A stretch of DNA of 5,256 nucleotides from an uncultured Pseudomonadota bacterium (GTDB lineage: Bacteria; Pseudomonadota; Alphaproteobacteria; RF32; CAG-239). The stretch covers positions 1 through 5,256 of the forward strand of contig CACXFX010000070.1 in the NCBI GenBank assembly GCA_902767055.1. Direction: 5' to 3'. Below are positions 1 to 5,230 of the stretch, piece by piece (position 1 is the stretch's first letter; every line of letters starts with the position of its first letter). Made by a program: the position numbers and the translations under genes. Under the pieces are notes generated by a model, which was not told where the DNA came from, did no database searches, and saw nothing but the letters and a program-made list of their open reading frames with translations.

Positions 1-132
1 AGCATTAGGGCGAACACTCATTAAAATGATATGATAAGCTTTGCCTTGGATATTATAATTCATTCCACGCTGCAAATTCATTCCCTCTGCAATCGTCATA
101 TCAACATATCTGATAATTTCACCTTTTTGCAT
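1..132 (-). CDS. N-terminus of a probable HNH-type endonuclease (partial, runs off the left edge)
   Basis: Reading leftwards from an ATG at 132, the minus strand stays open for 44 codons to the window edge, so only the N-terminus is visible. The peptide starts MQKGEIIRYVDMTIAEG and ends in ILMSVRPNA. A good Shine-Dalgarno, AAGGAG, lies at 138-143, five bases before the ATG, which supports this start. The segment around residues 20-44 (basic and glycine-rich, then a strand ending in MSVRPNA) reminds me of the N-terminal part of HNH endonucleases in which an SRA-like domain precedes the nuclease. That is recall of a family pattern; no catalytic residues are in view. The gene starts 25 bases after the Fic gene stop, on the same strand and with no terminator between them, so it is probably cotranscribed with fic. 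The gene itself is well supported; the product is moderately to weakly supported. Confidence 0.6.
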   Translation of the reverse strand, partial: MQKGEIIRYVDMTIAEGMNLQRGMNYNIQGKAYHIILMSVRPNA

Positions 133-157
133 TACGACTCCTTTTTTTTATAGGGTT

Positions 158-1216
158 CTACCTTATCTTAACGTACACCGCACCATTGGTTGTACCTTGT
201 TTGCGCAGGTATCCTTTTTTCACGAGTGATTGAACAGATTTACGTACAGTTTCTGAATTTTTATTTACCTCTTGCACAATCTTATTCATCGATAGCGGTT
301 CATTATTATTAAACAAACTCAATATACTCTGTGCTGTTGGAGATAACTTAGCATCATTTATTTGCTGTAACTGTTCAATCTTTCCTTCCAGTACTCGTTT
401 TTGTTTGGCAAGCGATGTAATGAAGAAGGTTAACCACGGTTCATAATCAACTTTATCTGACCATACTGTCTTTTGTGTGTGGTGTAATGCTCTGTAATAG
501 GCGTCTTTACTGGCTTCAATAACTGATTCCATTGACGCATAAGGCATATAGTCATAGTGGTTCTTTAACATCAACAAAATAGTTAAAGCACGTGACATTC
601 TGCCATTTCCATCAGTAAAAGGGTGAATAGATAAGAAATGCAAAATAAACACACCTATTGTAATGATTGGGTGAAAATATCTGTCGGCGAAAGTATCATT
701 AGTCCAAATCAACAATTCACGCATAAGTCTTGGCGTATCAAAAGGTGTGGCGGTTTCGAATATAGATCCTACTTCTTTCCCATTTTCATCAAAAGCCGCT
801 ACTCTGTTCGTATCTTTTTTATACTCTCCGCGGTGGTGTTCGTCTTTGGTCGAATGTTTAAGTAAGATCTGGTGGAGTTGTTTGATATAGTTCTCAGAAA
901 GCGGTATATTCTCATAATTCTCAAAAATCGTATTAACCAAGTCAGCATAACCCGCAACTTCTTCTTCATCGCGAGATTGGAATGACTTTTGGTTTATATG
1001 GTCAAACAGTTCTTCTACTTCTTTATCTGATAGTTTATTACCTTCAATACGGTTAGATGATCCTATTGATTCGATGGTGGCTACACGTTTCATCACTTTT
1101 AAATCATCTGGAGTTAATTTTGCTAAATGTCCTTGCCAAGATCCGTTAAACTGGTCAATCTCGGCAATTTTATTGAGCATATCTGGGGTAATCACAACAT
1201 CTTTTATATTCGGCAT
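158..1216 (-). CDS. Class II Fic family protein AMP-transferase with C-terminal winged helix
   Basis: A 352-residue Fic-domain protein, expected to transfer AMP from ATP to hydroxyl groups of target proteins in the cytoplasm. The catalytic motif HPFTDGNGRMSR is intact at residues 198-209, with catalytic H198, metal-binding D202, and R206 and R209. An N-terminal inhibitory motif of the form [S/T]xxxE[G/N] is present at S54-E58-G59, the mark of self-inhibited class II Fic enzymes. A flap-like segment, HRGEYKKDTNRV, lies near residues 128-139. Residues about 291-352 look like a winged helix-turn-helix, suggesting DNA binding. The ATG at 1216 is preferred: it has AAGGAG six bases upstream, whereas an in-frame TTG at 1237 would fall inside the promoter. 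The gene is followed after 25 bases by the endonuclease-like gene. The nearest architecture I know is the DNA-binding Fic group typified by a Shewanella protein of solved structure. The target is unknown. Confidence 0.93.
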   Translation of the reverse strand: MPNIKDVVITPDMLNKIAEIDQFNGSWQGHLAKLTPDDLKVMKRVATIESIGSSNRIEGNKLSDKEVEELFDHINQKSFQSRDEEEVAGYADLVNTIFENYENIPLSENYIKQLHQILLKHSTKDEHHRGEYKKDTNRVAAFDENGKEVGSIFETATPFDTPRLMRELLIWTNDTFADRYFHPIITIGVFILHFLSIHPFTDGNGRMSRALTILLMLKNHYDYMPYASMESVIEASKDAYYRALHHTQKTVWSDKVDYEPWLTFFITSLAKQKRVLEGKIEQLQQINDAKLSPTAQSILSLFNNNEPLSMNKIVQEVNKNSETVRKSVQSLVKKGYLRKQGTTNGAVYVKIR

Positions 1217-1221
1217 TTTAT

Positions 1222-1228
1222 TCTCCTT
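1222..1228 (-). promoter_or_regulatory. Ribosome binding site that fixes the Fic start
   Basis: On the minus strand, AAGGAGA lies six bases upstream of the ATG at 1216. The alternative in-frame TTG at 1237 lies upstream of this site and within the predicted -10 region, so it cannot be the usual start. Confidence 0.8.
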
Positions 1229-1230
1229 TA

Positions 1231-1260
1231 TTACCAAATATTACCAGATGTTACCAGATT
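1231..1260 (-). repeat. Three tandem 10-bp repeats in the fic promoter (candidate operator)
   Basis: On the plus strand, ttaccaaata (1231-1240), ttaccagatg (1241-1250) and ttaccagatt (1251-1260) follow each other without gaps. On the coding strand each unit reads like ATCTGGTAAT. The core TTACCA is identical in all three copies. The 10-base period places each copy on the same face of the helix. The array covers the spacer, the -10 box and the expected start site, so a protein bound there should repress fic. The obvious candidate is the winged-helix domain of Fic itself, which is inference. Confidence 0.7.
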
Positions 1261-1265
1261 GTCAA
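1238..1265 (-). promoter_or_regulatory. Sigma70-like promoter of the fic gene
   Basis: A perfect -35 box TTGACA (1260-1265, minus strand) is followed by a 16-base spacer and a -10 box TAATAT (1238-1243, four of six consensus bases). Transcription would begin near 1231, giving a leader of about 15 bases that contains the AAGGAG ribosome binding site. The spacer and -10 box are built from the tandem repeats described separately. Confidence 0.65.
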
Positions 1266-1308
1266 GTAAAAATTCCCAGAAAACAAAAAATAATTTAGAA
1301 TTTACCCA

Positions 1309-1337
1309 TTGACTTTCAAAAATTTCGATGCAATGAT
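1309..1337 (+). promoter_or_regulatory. Possible promoter for the tRNA-Gly gene
   Basis: TTGACT (1309-1314), a 17-base spacer and AATGAT (1332-1337) point towards the tRNA, leaving a 5' leader of roughly 65 bases to be processed. A weaker alternative is TAAAAT at 1395-1400 with a poor -35 (TTTAAG), which would start transcription almost at the tRNA. Neither is certain in such AT-rich DNA. I see nothing else supportable between the fic promoter and the tRNA. Confidence 0.3.
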
Positions 1338-1409
1338 TCAGATAGTTTAGGTGTGCTGCTTACTGGATCACTTTAAGGTAAAAATTTAGGTTTTTAAAAT
1401 TGCGTTGAT

Positions 1410-1485
1410 GCGGGTATAGCTCAGGGGTAGAGCGCAACCTTGCCAAGGTTGATGTCGTGAGGCTTAATTCCCATTGCCCGCTCCA
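1410..1485 (+). tRNA. tRNA-Gly (anticodon GCC), abnormal T-arm, possibly a pseudogene
   Basis: The acceptor stem pairs 1410-1416 (GCGGGTA) with 1475-1481 (TGCCCGC), with one G-U pair, followed by the discriminator T and an encoded CCA (1483-1485). The D-arm is GCTC/GAGC with loop AGGGGTA. The anticodon stem CAACC/GGTTG (1435-1439 with 1447-1451) encloses loop TTGCCAA, anticodon GCC at 1442-1444, which reads GGC and GGU glycine codons. These parts are regular. The T-arm is not: GTGAG (1457-1461) faces CCCAT (1470-1474), giving an A-C mismatch and a G-U pair. The loop, GCTTAATT, has 8 bases instead of 7 and lacks the TTCRANY consensus. The gene has its own terminator. It may be a degraded copy, or one altered by integration at its 3' half. 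Confidence 0.82.
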
Positions 1486-1525
1486 ATTTTTTAAGTAAAA
1501 TCAATAACTTATAAAGATGATTTTC

Positions 1526-1554
1526 AGAGAGGAATTTGCTTCCTCTCTTTTTTT
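1526..1554 (+). terminator. Intrinsic terminator downstream of tRNA-Gly
   Basis: A perfect 9-bp stem, AGAGAGGAA (1526-1534) with TTCCTCTCT (1540-1548), a 5-base loop TTTGC, then a run of T to 1554. It sits 40 bases after the tRNA CCA and is correctly oriented to end the tRNA transcript. Confidence 0.85.
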
Positions 1555-1657
1555 GTGTCTCGGCTCCAGACACAGTCAAAACAATGTTTAAACTCTTGAT
1601 AAACAATGACTTAGCTATTGCTAACACCCACGACACCATCCTACGCGAGACACAGTC

Positions 1658-1680
1658 TGGGACACAAATTTTGTGTCCCA
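1658..1680. repeat. Perfect 23-bp palindrome within the box cluster
   Basis: The left arm TGGGACACAAA (1658-1668) and right arm TTTGTGTCCCA (1670-1680) are exact reverse complements around a single T at 1669. It has no T-run suited to termination on either strand. A dimeric protein binding site or recombinase site is more likely than a terminator. Confidence 0.75.
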
Positions 1681-1726
1681 AATGAAAAAGTTGAGACACA
1701 GTATTCATTAACTATGATATTACTAT

Positions 1727-1747
1727 AACCCTTGTATTATAAGGGTT
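1727..1747. repeat. Inverted repeat next to the operon terminator
   Basis: AACCCTT (1727-1733) and AAGGGTT (1741-1747) form a 7-bp stem with loop GTATTAT. The T-run after it is short on both strands, so it is at best a weak terminator for plus-strand transcripts. Its right arm, AGGGTTTT (1742-1749), is also complementary to AAAACCCT (1761-1768). Confidence 0.45.
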
Positions 1748-1757
1748 TTCAAGGCAT

Positions 1758-1780
1758 AAAAAAACCCTCCGAAATGAGGG
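1758..1780 (-). terminator. Intrinsic terminator, probably for the lipid transporter operon
   Basis: Read on the minus strand, CCCTC (1776-1780) pairs with GAGGG (1765-1769) across loop ATTTCG, followed directly by seven T residues (1764 down to 1758). It lies about 160 bases beyond the stop of the lipoprotein gene, the last gene of the minus-strand operon. I see no stronger terminator nearer to that stop. The upstream arm of the neighbouring hairpin can compete for part of this stem. Confidence 0.65.
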
Positions 1781-1942
1781 CAAAAGATGTTGATGTCGTC
1801 CGTGTGTCTCAAAGGAAAAAATTTCTACCGATTTTAACCAACGATATGAAATAGAAAACTATGCAAAAACTAATGGCATAGGCTTGCAGGGAGTTTTCAT
1901 GAAAAAAAGAGTATAAATTTGTCGGTATAAAATTTTAAATTT

Positions 1943-2506
1943 TTAGTATTTAATCACATCACCGGCGAGTTTATTCGCCAAGTCTGATAACAGTATACTT
2001 TGAACTTTTGCATAATCGGCATAGGTTTTGCCAACCATTCGTTCAAACTTAAAATCCTTTTGTTTAATGACTTTTCCTGATGTAGATAAAATTTGATAAA
2101 CACCTTTCAAAACGGCCTTTTGATTAAAATAACCGCTCATTTTTTCGATATTGATTTTGACAACGTACTGTGTTTTTGTTCCGAAAGTTAAGGGTTTGAC
2201 AACAGCGTTCGGCATAAGGTTTTGCAAATCTTCAATAATGATATTTTGAATCATACCTTCTAAATCGGAGCCCCAACGATTAAATTCTGAAATCTTAAGC
2301 TCCGGCGAATCACTTTTTTGTAATACGATTTGAGGTTTTTGTAAATAATCAGGCAAAAAAATGTCAGCAACGGAAACACTTATATTTTTGTTTGAAACGG
2401 GAAGGGGTCTCTGTTCGGATTCAAGTAAATAAAATGAGCTGTTCGGAGTTGAAGAAAAACACCCTTGAAGCATCAAAACCATTAAAACAAAACAAAATTT
2501 TTTCAT
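1943..2506 (-). CDS. ABC-type transport auxiliary lipoprotein (PqiC/YmbA-like)
   Basis: A 187-residue outer-membrane lipoprotein that should act as the outer-membrane end of the MCE transporter encoded upstream. It starts with a short signal peptide, MKKFCFVLMVLM, and lipobox LQGC, with the acylated cysteine at residue 16. After it comes SSFYLLES (residues 23-30), the usual tyrosine strand of this family. The stretch from about 42 to 99 follows the family pattern: ISVSVADIFLPDYLQKPQIV, then FNRWGSDLEGMI, resembling the conserved 'PdYLdrpqIV ... RWaepL' of PqiC/YmbA (ABC_trans_aux). Length is normal. The ATG at 2506 is one base after the MCE stop. Its ribosome binding site AAGGAG lies in the last MCE codons, so translation is probably coupled. 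This is the last gene of the operon. The family is clear; its exact role in lipid passage is inferred from PqiC and LetA/PqiA-type systems. Confidence 0.88.
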   Translation of the reverse strand: MKKFCFVLMVLMLQGCFSSTPNSSFYLLESEQRPLPVSNKNISVSVADIFLPDYLQKPQIVLQKSDSPELKISEFNRWGSDLEGMIQNIIIEDLQNLMPNAVVKPLTFGTKTQYVVKINIEKMSGYFNQKAVLKGVYQILSTSGKVIKQKDFKFERMVGKTYADYAKVQSILLSDLANKLAGDVIKY

Positions 2507-2507
2507 A

Positions 2508-3266
2508 CTATTCTCCTTTTTTACCTTTTAATATCGAATCCGGATGACGTTCTAAATAATCAGTCAGATTTTTAATAGATTTAGATGCATTTGAGATGTC
2601 TTTCAAGGTTTGATTGAGCTGATTTAAACTTTGATTGGTTTGAGGCGCTGATTTGTCAAAATAAGTGTTGATTTTTGCACCTGCCGTTTCATAAGTTTCA
2701 ATCAAGGCGGGTAAATCCTGCTCCATTTTTGACAGTAAATTGTCAAAGCGCCATATAATTTGCTTTAACGGTAAATCTTCAATATCTTTTGCCAAGTTGC
2801 CGATAGCTGATAAAGTGGTCGGGATTTCAAGCCGCTTTTTTCCGTTTTCATTTTCTTCCACATGGTAAATGACAGGAGCTTTTTCGTCCATGAAAAGCTC
2901 AATCATCAATTGCCCGGTTAAAAGGCTTTGTGTGGCCAGGCGTGCACGTAAACCTTTTTTAATTAAAGTTTCCAAAAATTCACGCCGTGTGACATTTCCG
3001 GTAAAACTCATGTGACTGAAATCATTGTTTTGTGAAAAACGAATATAAACAGGGATTGAAAATTCCAGCGTTTTAGGATTGGTCGTAATCTCGATTTTGA
3101 CGACTTTACCGACTTGTACGCCTTCATAAACAACGTTAGATCCGACAGTTAAGCCTGTAATTGATTCCGAAAAATAAAGAACAACAAGATTTCGATTTTT
3201 ATTCATATACTGCTCAACCATATTTTTTGTAACCAGTCCGATAAGCAGTAGAATCGAGAATAGCAT
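2508..3266 (-). CDS. MCE domain (MlaD-like) substrate-binding protein of a lipid ABC transporter
   Basis: A 252-residue protein (counted from the first ATG) anchored in the inner membrane, with a periplasmic MCE domain that binds lipids and passes them along a hydrophobic channel. The hydrophobic anchor covers residues 1-13. The MCE domain spans about 27-128, recognisable from LYFSESITGLTVGSNVVYEG and VGKVVKIEI, closing with GLRARLATQSLLTGQLMIEL. Residues about 155-240 are helical, and the tail YLERHPDSILKGKKGE is typical of MCE proteins paired with auxiliary lipoproteins. There is one MCE domain, as in MlaD, unlike the multiple domains of PqiB. The start is doubtful: the ATG at 3266 has a weak ribosome binding site and leaves only about 12 hydrophobic residues. 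In-frame codons upstream extend the helix (LIGLF) back to a CTG at 3281 that overlaps the ATPase stop, and a basic stretch lies before it. Confidence 0.9.
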   Translation of the reverse strand: MLFSILLLIGLVTKNMVEQYMNKNRNLVVLYFSESITGLTVGSNVVYEGVQVGKVVKIEITTNPKTLEFSIPVYIRFSQNNDFSHMSFTGNVTRREFLETLIKKGLRARLATQSLLTGQLMIELFMDEKAPVIYHVEENENGKKRLEIPTTLSAIGNLAKDIEDLPLKQIIWRFDNLLSKMEQDLPALIETYETAGAKINTYFDKSAPQTNQSLNQLNQTLKDISNASKSIKNLTDYLERHPDSILKGKKGE

Positions 3267-3277
3267 AAAAAGTCCGA

Positions 3278-4054
3278 TCAGTCTTTTATTTGGTTGTTTT
3301 TTCTTTTTTCTTTACCTCTTGTTAAAAATTGTTTGACACGGTCGTTTGGCGGATTTTTTAATAGCTCAAGCGGATTGCCCGAGGCCGAAATTCTCTTTAT
3401 CTCAGCGTCTAAATAAATCGAATTGTTGGCAATATTAAAAATCGATTGCAATTCATGCGTCACCACGACCAAAGTTGTGTTTAAGTTTTTATTGATTTCA
3501 ATCATCAAATCATCAAGTCTTGCCGAACTGACAGGATCAAGCCCGGCGGAAGGCTCATCAAAATAGACAATTTCCGGATCAAGTGCCAGAGCACGCGCCA
3601 GACCGGCGCGTTTTTTCATCCCGCCGCTGATTTCGGATGGATAATAATCTTCATATCCCGAAAGTCCGACAAGTGCCAATTTTAAGGCAACAATTTCATC
3701 TATCGTACGTGCATTATAGTTGCTGTATTGATTTAATACCATTGCAATATTTTCAGCCAAAGTCATTGATGAAAAAAGTGCGCCGCTTTGGTATAAAATA
3801 CCCGTTTTTTGGCGTAAAAGTTCTTTTTGTTCATCGTCGGCCTTGTTAAAATCTGTGCCGAGCAAATCAAATGAGCCCTCAAGCGGTTTAATCAAGCCTG
3901 TTAAAACTTTAAGTAAAGTACTTTTGCCGCAACCGGAGCCGCCCATAATCACAAAAATATCACCTTTTTTGACCTCAAAATCGGCATCTTTGAGCAATAC
4001 TTTTGAGCCGTACCCGACGCTTAAATTTTTAGCTTCAATCACATTTTTAATCAT
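3278..4054 (-). CDS. mlaF: ABC transporter ATPase, MlaF-like
   Basis: The 258-residue cytoplasmic ATPase that powers the lipid transporter by binding the MlaE-type permease as a dimer. All nucleotide-binding motifs are intact: Walker A GGSGCGKST at 38-46 (K44), Q-loop Q89, signature ISGGM at 142-146, Walker B IVYFDE at 162-167 with catalytic E167, D-loop SAGLDP at 169-174, and H-loop H200. The ISGGMKKRAGLARAL form of the signature is characteristic of MlaF-type ATPases. The ATG at 4054 is chosen because it overlaps the permease stop as ATGA and has AAAGGA about eight bases upstream. A longer reading from 4108 would add an 18-residue histidine-rich tail lying inside the permease gene and is rejected. 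The C-terminus (KEKRKNNQIKD) is basic and short, without the long extension seen in E. coli MlaF partner contacts. Symbol by family similarity. Confidence 0.94.
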   Translation of the reverse strand: MIKNVIEAKNLSVGYGSKVLLKDADFEVKKGDIFVIMGGSGCGKSTLLKVLTGLIKPLEGSFDLLGTDFNKADDEQKELLRQKTGILYQSGALFSSMTLAENIAMVLNQYSNYNARTIDEIVALKLALVGLSGYEDYYPSEISGGMKKRAGLARALALDPEIVYFDEPSAGLDPVSSARLDDLMIEINKNLNTTLVVVTHELQSIFNIANNSIYLDAEIKRISASGNPLELLKNPPNDRVKQFLTRGKEKRKNNQIKD

Positions 4055-5157
4055 ATGCCGATCCTTTGAAAACAAAAAGTGATGATGCCGGTGGCGATAA
4101 TCATCCAAACAATACTGTAAACAACGGCTGATGTGGTCGATTTACCGACACTGTCAGCATCGCGTCCGCAGTTAACGCCGAAATAACAACCCGATAAAGA
4201 GATGATAAAGCCAAACACAAAAGCATGAAACAAACCGACCAAGAAATGTTTTAAAAACCAGGCATTATAAGTATGTTTAAAAAATTCACTGTATGGGATA
4301 TTCAGGGCAAAAATACCGACAGCTGCACCTCCTGCAATGCCTGAAAAATCAGCCAACATTGTCAAAAGGGGGATTGTGATGACAAGGGCTTTTAAGCGTG
4401 GTAAAACCAAAAATTCGTTAACGTTAATGCCCATTGTTTTTAAGGCATCAATTTCTTCATTGACCTGCATTGTGCCGATGGTGGCGGCAAATGAAGCCCC
4501 TGTGCGGCCGGACATAATAATCCCGACCATAATTGCCCCCATAATGCGTGTCATGGCAATGGTTACCAAACTTGCAACATAAACTTCCGCACCAAACATT
4601 TGAAGCTGAATGGCTCCGACAAATGCCAAAATCAACCCGACCATGAAACTGATTAAAAGCACAATCGGTAAGGCTTTTGGTCCGCAATCCTGCAAAGCAA
4701 ACAAAAAGTCGACACCGCGCATTGCCGTCCTTTTGAAAAAAGACGCGAAAAAAATATTTAAGTTGTCAAAAACAAAATGTGTTCCGCTTATAAAACTTTT
4801 ATAAATACAAATGGCAAAATCACCCAAACGGCTTAAAAAATCTTCTTTTATCGGCAAAGGGACAACAGGAGCTTTTGCTGAGCTTGTCGCAAGTTTAATC
4901 AATTCGGCAATGCCGGCCGGCGTTTTTGACGATTTAATTTCAAAAGCATTCTTTTGAGCTAAATCATATAAACAAATAAGCAACGTCAGAAGCGATGAAT
5001 CCCAAAGCTTAAGATCCGAAAAGTCAATATTGACCTTTTTAATGGCATTATTATTTAAAGCGTCAAACAAGTCTTCGGGCAGATTTTGTTTTTGCCAATC
5101 GCCCGAAAAACAAATGTCCAGCACGTTGCCGGTGATATTAAATTCAATTTTACTCAT
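4051..5157 (-). CDS. mlaE: MlaE-family lipid ABC transporter permease with N-terminal STAS domain
   Basis: A 368-residue inner-membrane permease. Residues 1 to about 95 form a STAS-like domain: the strand VNIDFSDLKLWDSS at 42-55 and helix LLTLLICLYDLAQ match the MlaB/STAS pattern, with S54-S55 in the usual regulatory serine/threonine position. A linker and amphipathic helix follow (105-150). The MlaE domain fills about 150-368, with membrane segments near 160-185, 190-215, 250-285, 300-325 and 345-365. The family signature GRTGASFAATIGTMQV plus EEIDALKTMGINVNEFLVLPR at 217-254 is intact and includes the ATPase coupling region. The fusion replaces the separate MlaB of E. coli, an arrangement common in other proteobacteria. 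No good ribosome binding site precedes the ATG at 5157, although promoters lie just upstream. First gene of the operon. Symbol by family similarity; direction of lipid movement cannot be told from sequence. Confidence 0.94.
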   Translation of the reverse strand: MSKIEFNITGNVLDICFSGDWQKQNLPEDLFDALNNNAIKKVNIDFSDLKLWDSSLLTLLICLYDLAQKNAFEIKSSKTPAGIAELIKLATSSAKAPVVPLPIKEDFLSRLGDFAICIYKSFISGTHFVFDNLNIFFASFFKRTAMRGVDFLFALQDCGPKALPIVLLISFMVGLILAFVGAIQLQMFGAEVYVASLVTIAMTRIMGAIMVGIIMSGRTGASFAATIGTMQVNEEIDALKTMGINVNEFLVLPRLKALVITIPLLTMLADFSGIAGGAAVGIFALNIPYSEFFKHTYNAWFLKHFLVGLFHAFVFGFIISLSGCYFGVNCGRDADSVGKSTTSAVVYSIVWMIIATGIITFCFQRIGI

Positions 5158-5165
5158 TTGCTTTA

Positions 5166-5194
5166 TAGATAAACCACTAAAAATCTTATGTCAA
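5166..5194 (-). promoter_or_regulatory. Proximal promoter candidate for the lipid transporter operon
   Basis: On the minus strand, a perfect -35 TTGACA (5189-5194) is followed by a 17-base spacer and a poor -10 TATCTA (5166-5171, three of six). If used, transcription would start about 2-3 bases before the permease ATG at 5157, giving a nearly leaderless mRNA, which fits the lack of a ribosome binding site. Confidence 0.4.
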
Positions 5195-5200
5195 AGAAAA

Positions 5201-5230
5201 ATTATCAGTTTTTAATTTTTTATTTGACAA
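5201..5230 (-). promoter_or_regulatory. Distal promoter candidate for the lipid transporter operon
   Basis: On the minus strand, TTGTCA (5225-5230, five of six) and GATAAT (5201-5206, five of six) are separated by 18 bases. Transcription would start near 5194, leaving a leader of nearly 40 bases. By consensus match this is the better of the two promoters. Its -35 overlaps that of a plus-strand candidate. Confidence 0.5.

Larger units (their letters stand above)
1554..1810. repeat. Six copies of an 8-bp box GRGACACA/TGTGTCYC in both orientations
   Basis: TGTGTCTC occurs at 1554-1561 and 1803-1810, GAGACACA at 1647-1654 and 1693-1700, GGGACACA at 1659-1666, and TGTGTCCC at 1672-1679. A near copy, CAGACACA, is at 1567-1574. 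The copies at 1647, 1659, 1672 and 1693 are packed into 54 bases with spacings of 12, 13 and 21. Several share a longer core, GAGACACAGT. Short clustered boxes in both orientations just after a tRNA 3' end are typical of arm-type binding sites of tyrosine integrases. No integrase gene is in the window, so the function is inferred. Confidence 0.6.
1486..1942. other. Gene-free region with recombination-site-like repeats
   Basis: No credible protein gene lies between the tRNA and the lipoprotein gene. The stretch holds, in order: the tRNA terminator, a cluster of 8-bp GRGACACA boxes, three overlapping hairpin arms around 1727-1780 including a minus-strand terminator, and an AT-rich tail. In the tail, CTATGC (1859-1864) can pair with GCATAG (1876-1881). 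The plus strand also has a five-codon reading frame, MKKRV, at 1899-1916 behind a good ribosome binding site (GGGAG, 1889-1893). The longest open frame here is antisense to the tRNA and looks fortuitous. Confidence 0.6.

Noticed and set aside
1217..1237. TTG start for Fic seven codons upstream
   Set aside because: It falls in the predicted -10 region and upstream of the ribosome binding site that serves the ATG at 1216.
1421..1708. 95-codon minus-strand open frame antisense to the tRNA
   Set aside because: It runs through the tRNA-Gly, its terminator and the repeat cluster, lacks a recognisable domain, and its histidine/cysteine-rich start comes from the GRGACACA boxes.
1554..1810. CRISPR array interpretation of the repeated GRGACACA boxes
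   Set aside because: The units are only 8-10 bp, vary in orientation and have irregular spacing, so they are not CRISPR repeats.
1827..1926. TACCGA/TCGGTA inverted pair flanking the AT-rich tail, considered as insertion-sequence ends
   Set aside because: Only six bases match, there are no flanking target duplications and there is no transposase in between.
4055..4108. 18-residue N-terminal extension of the ATPase (histidine-rich)
   Set aside because: It lies wholly inside the permease gene. The ATGA overlap start at 4054 with AAAGGA upstream begins exactly where MlaF-type proteins usually start.
4337..4804. Plus-strand and alternative-frame open frames within the permease gene
   Set aside because: They mirror a clearly conserved MlaE gene, have no ribosome binding sites or domains of their own, and are explained as shadow frames.
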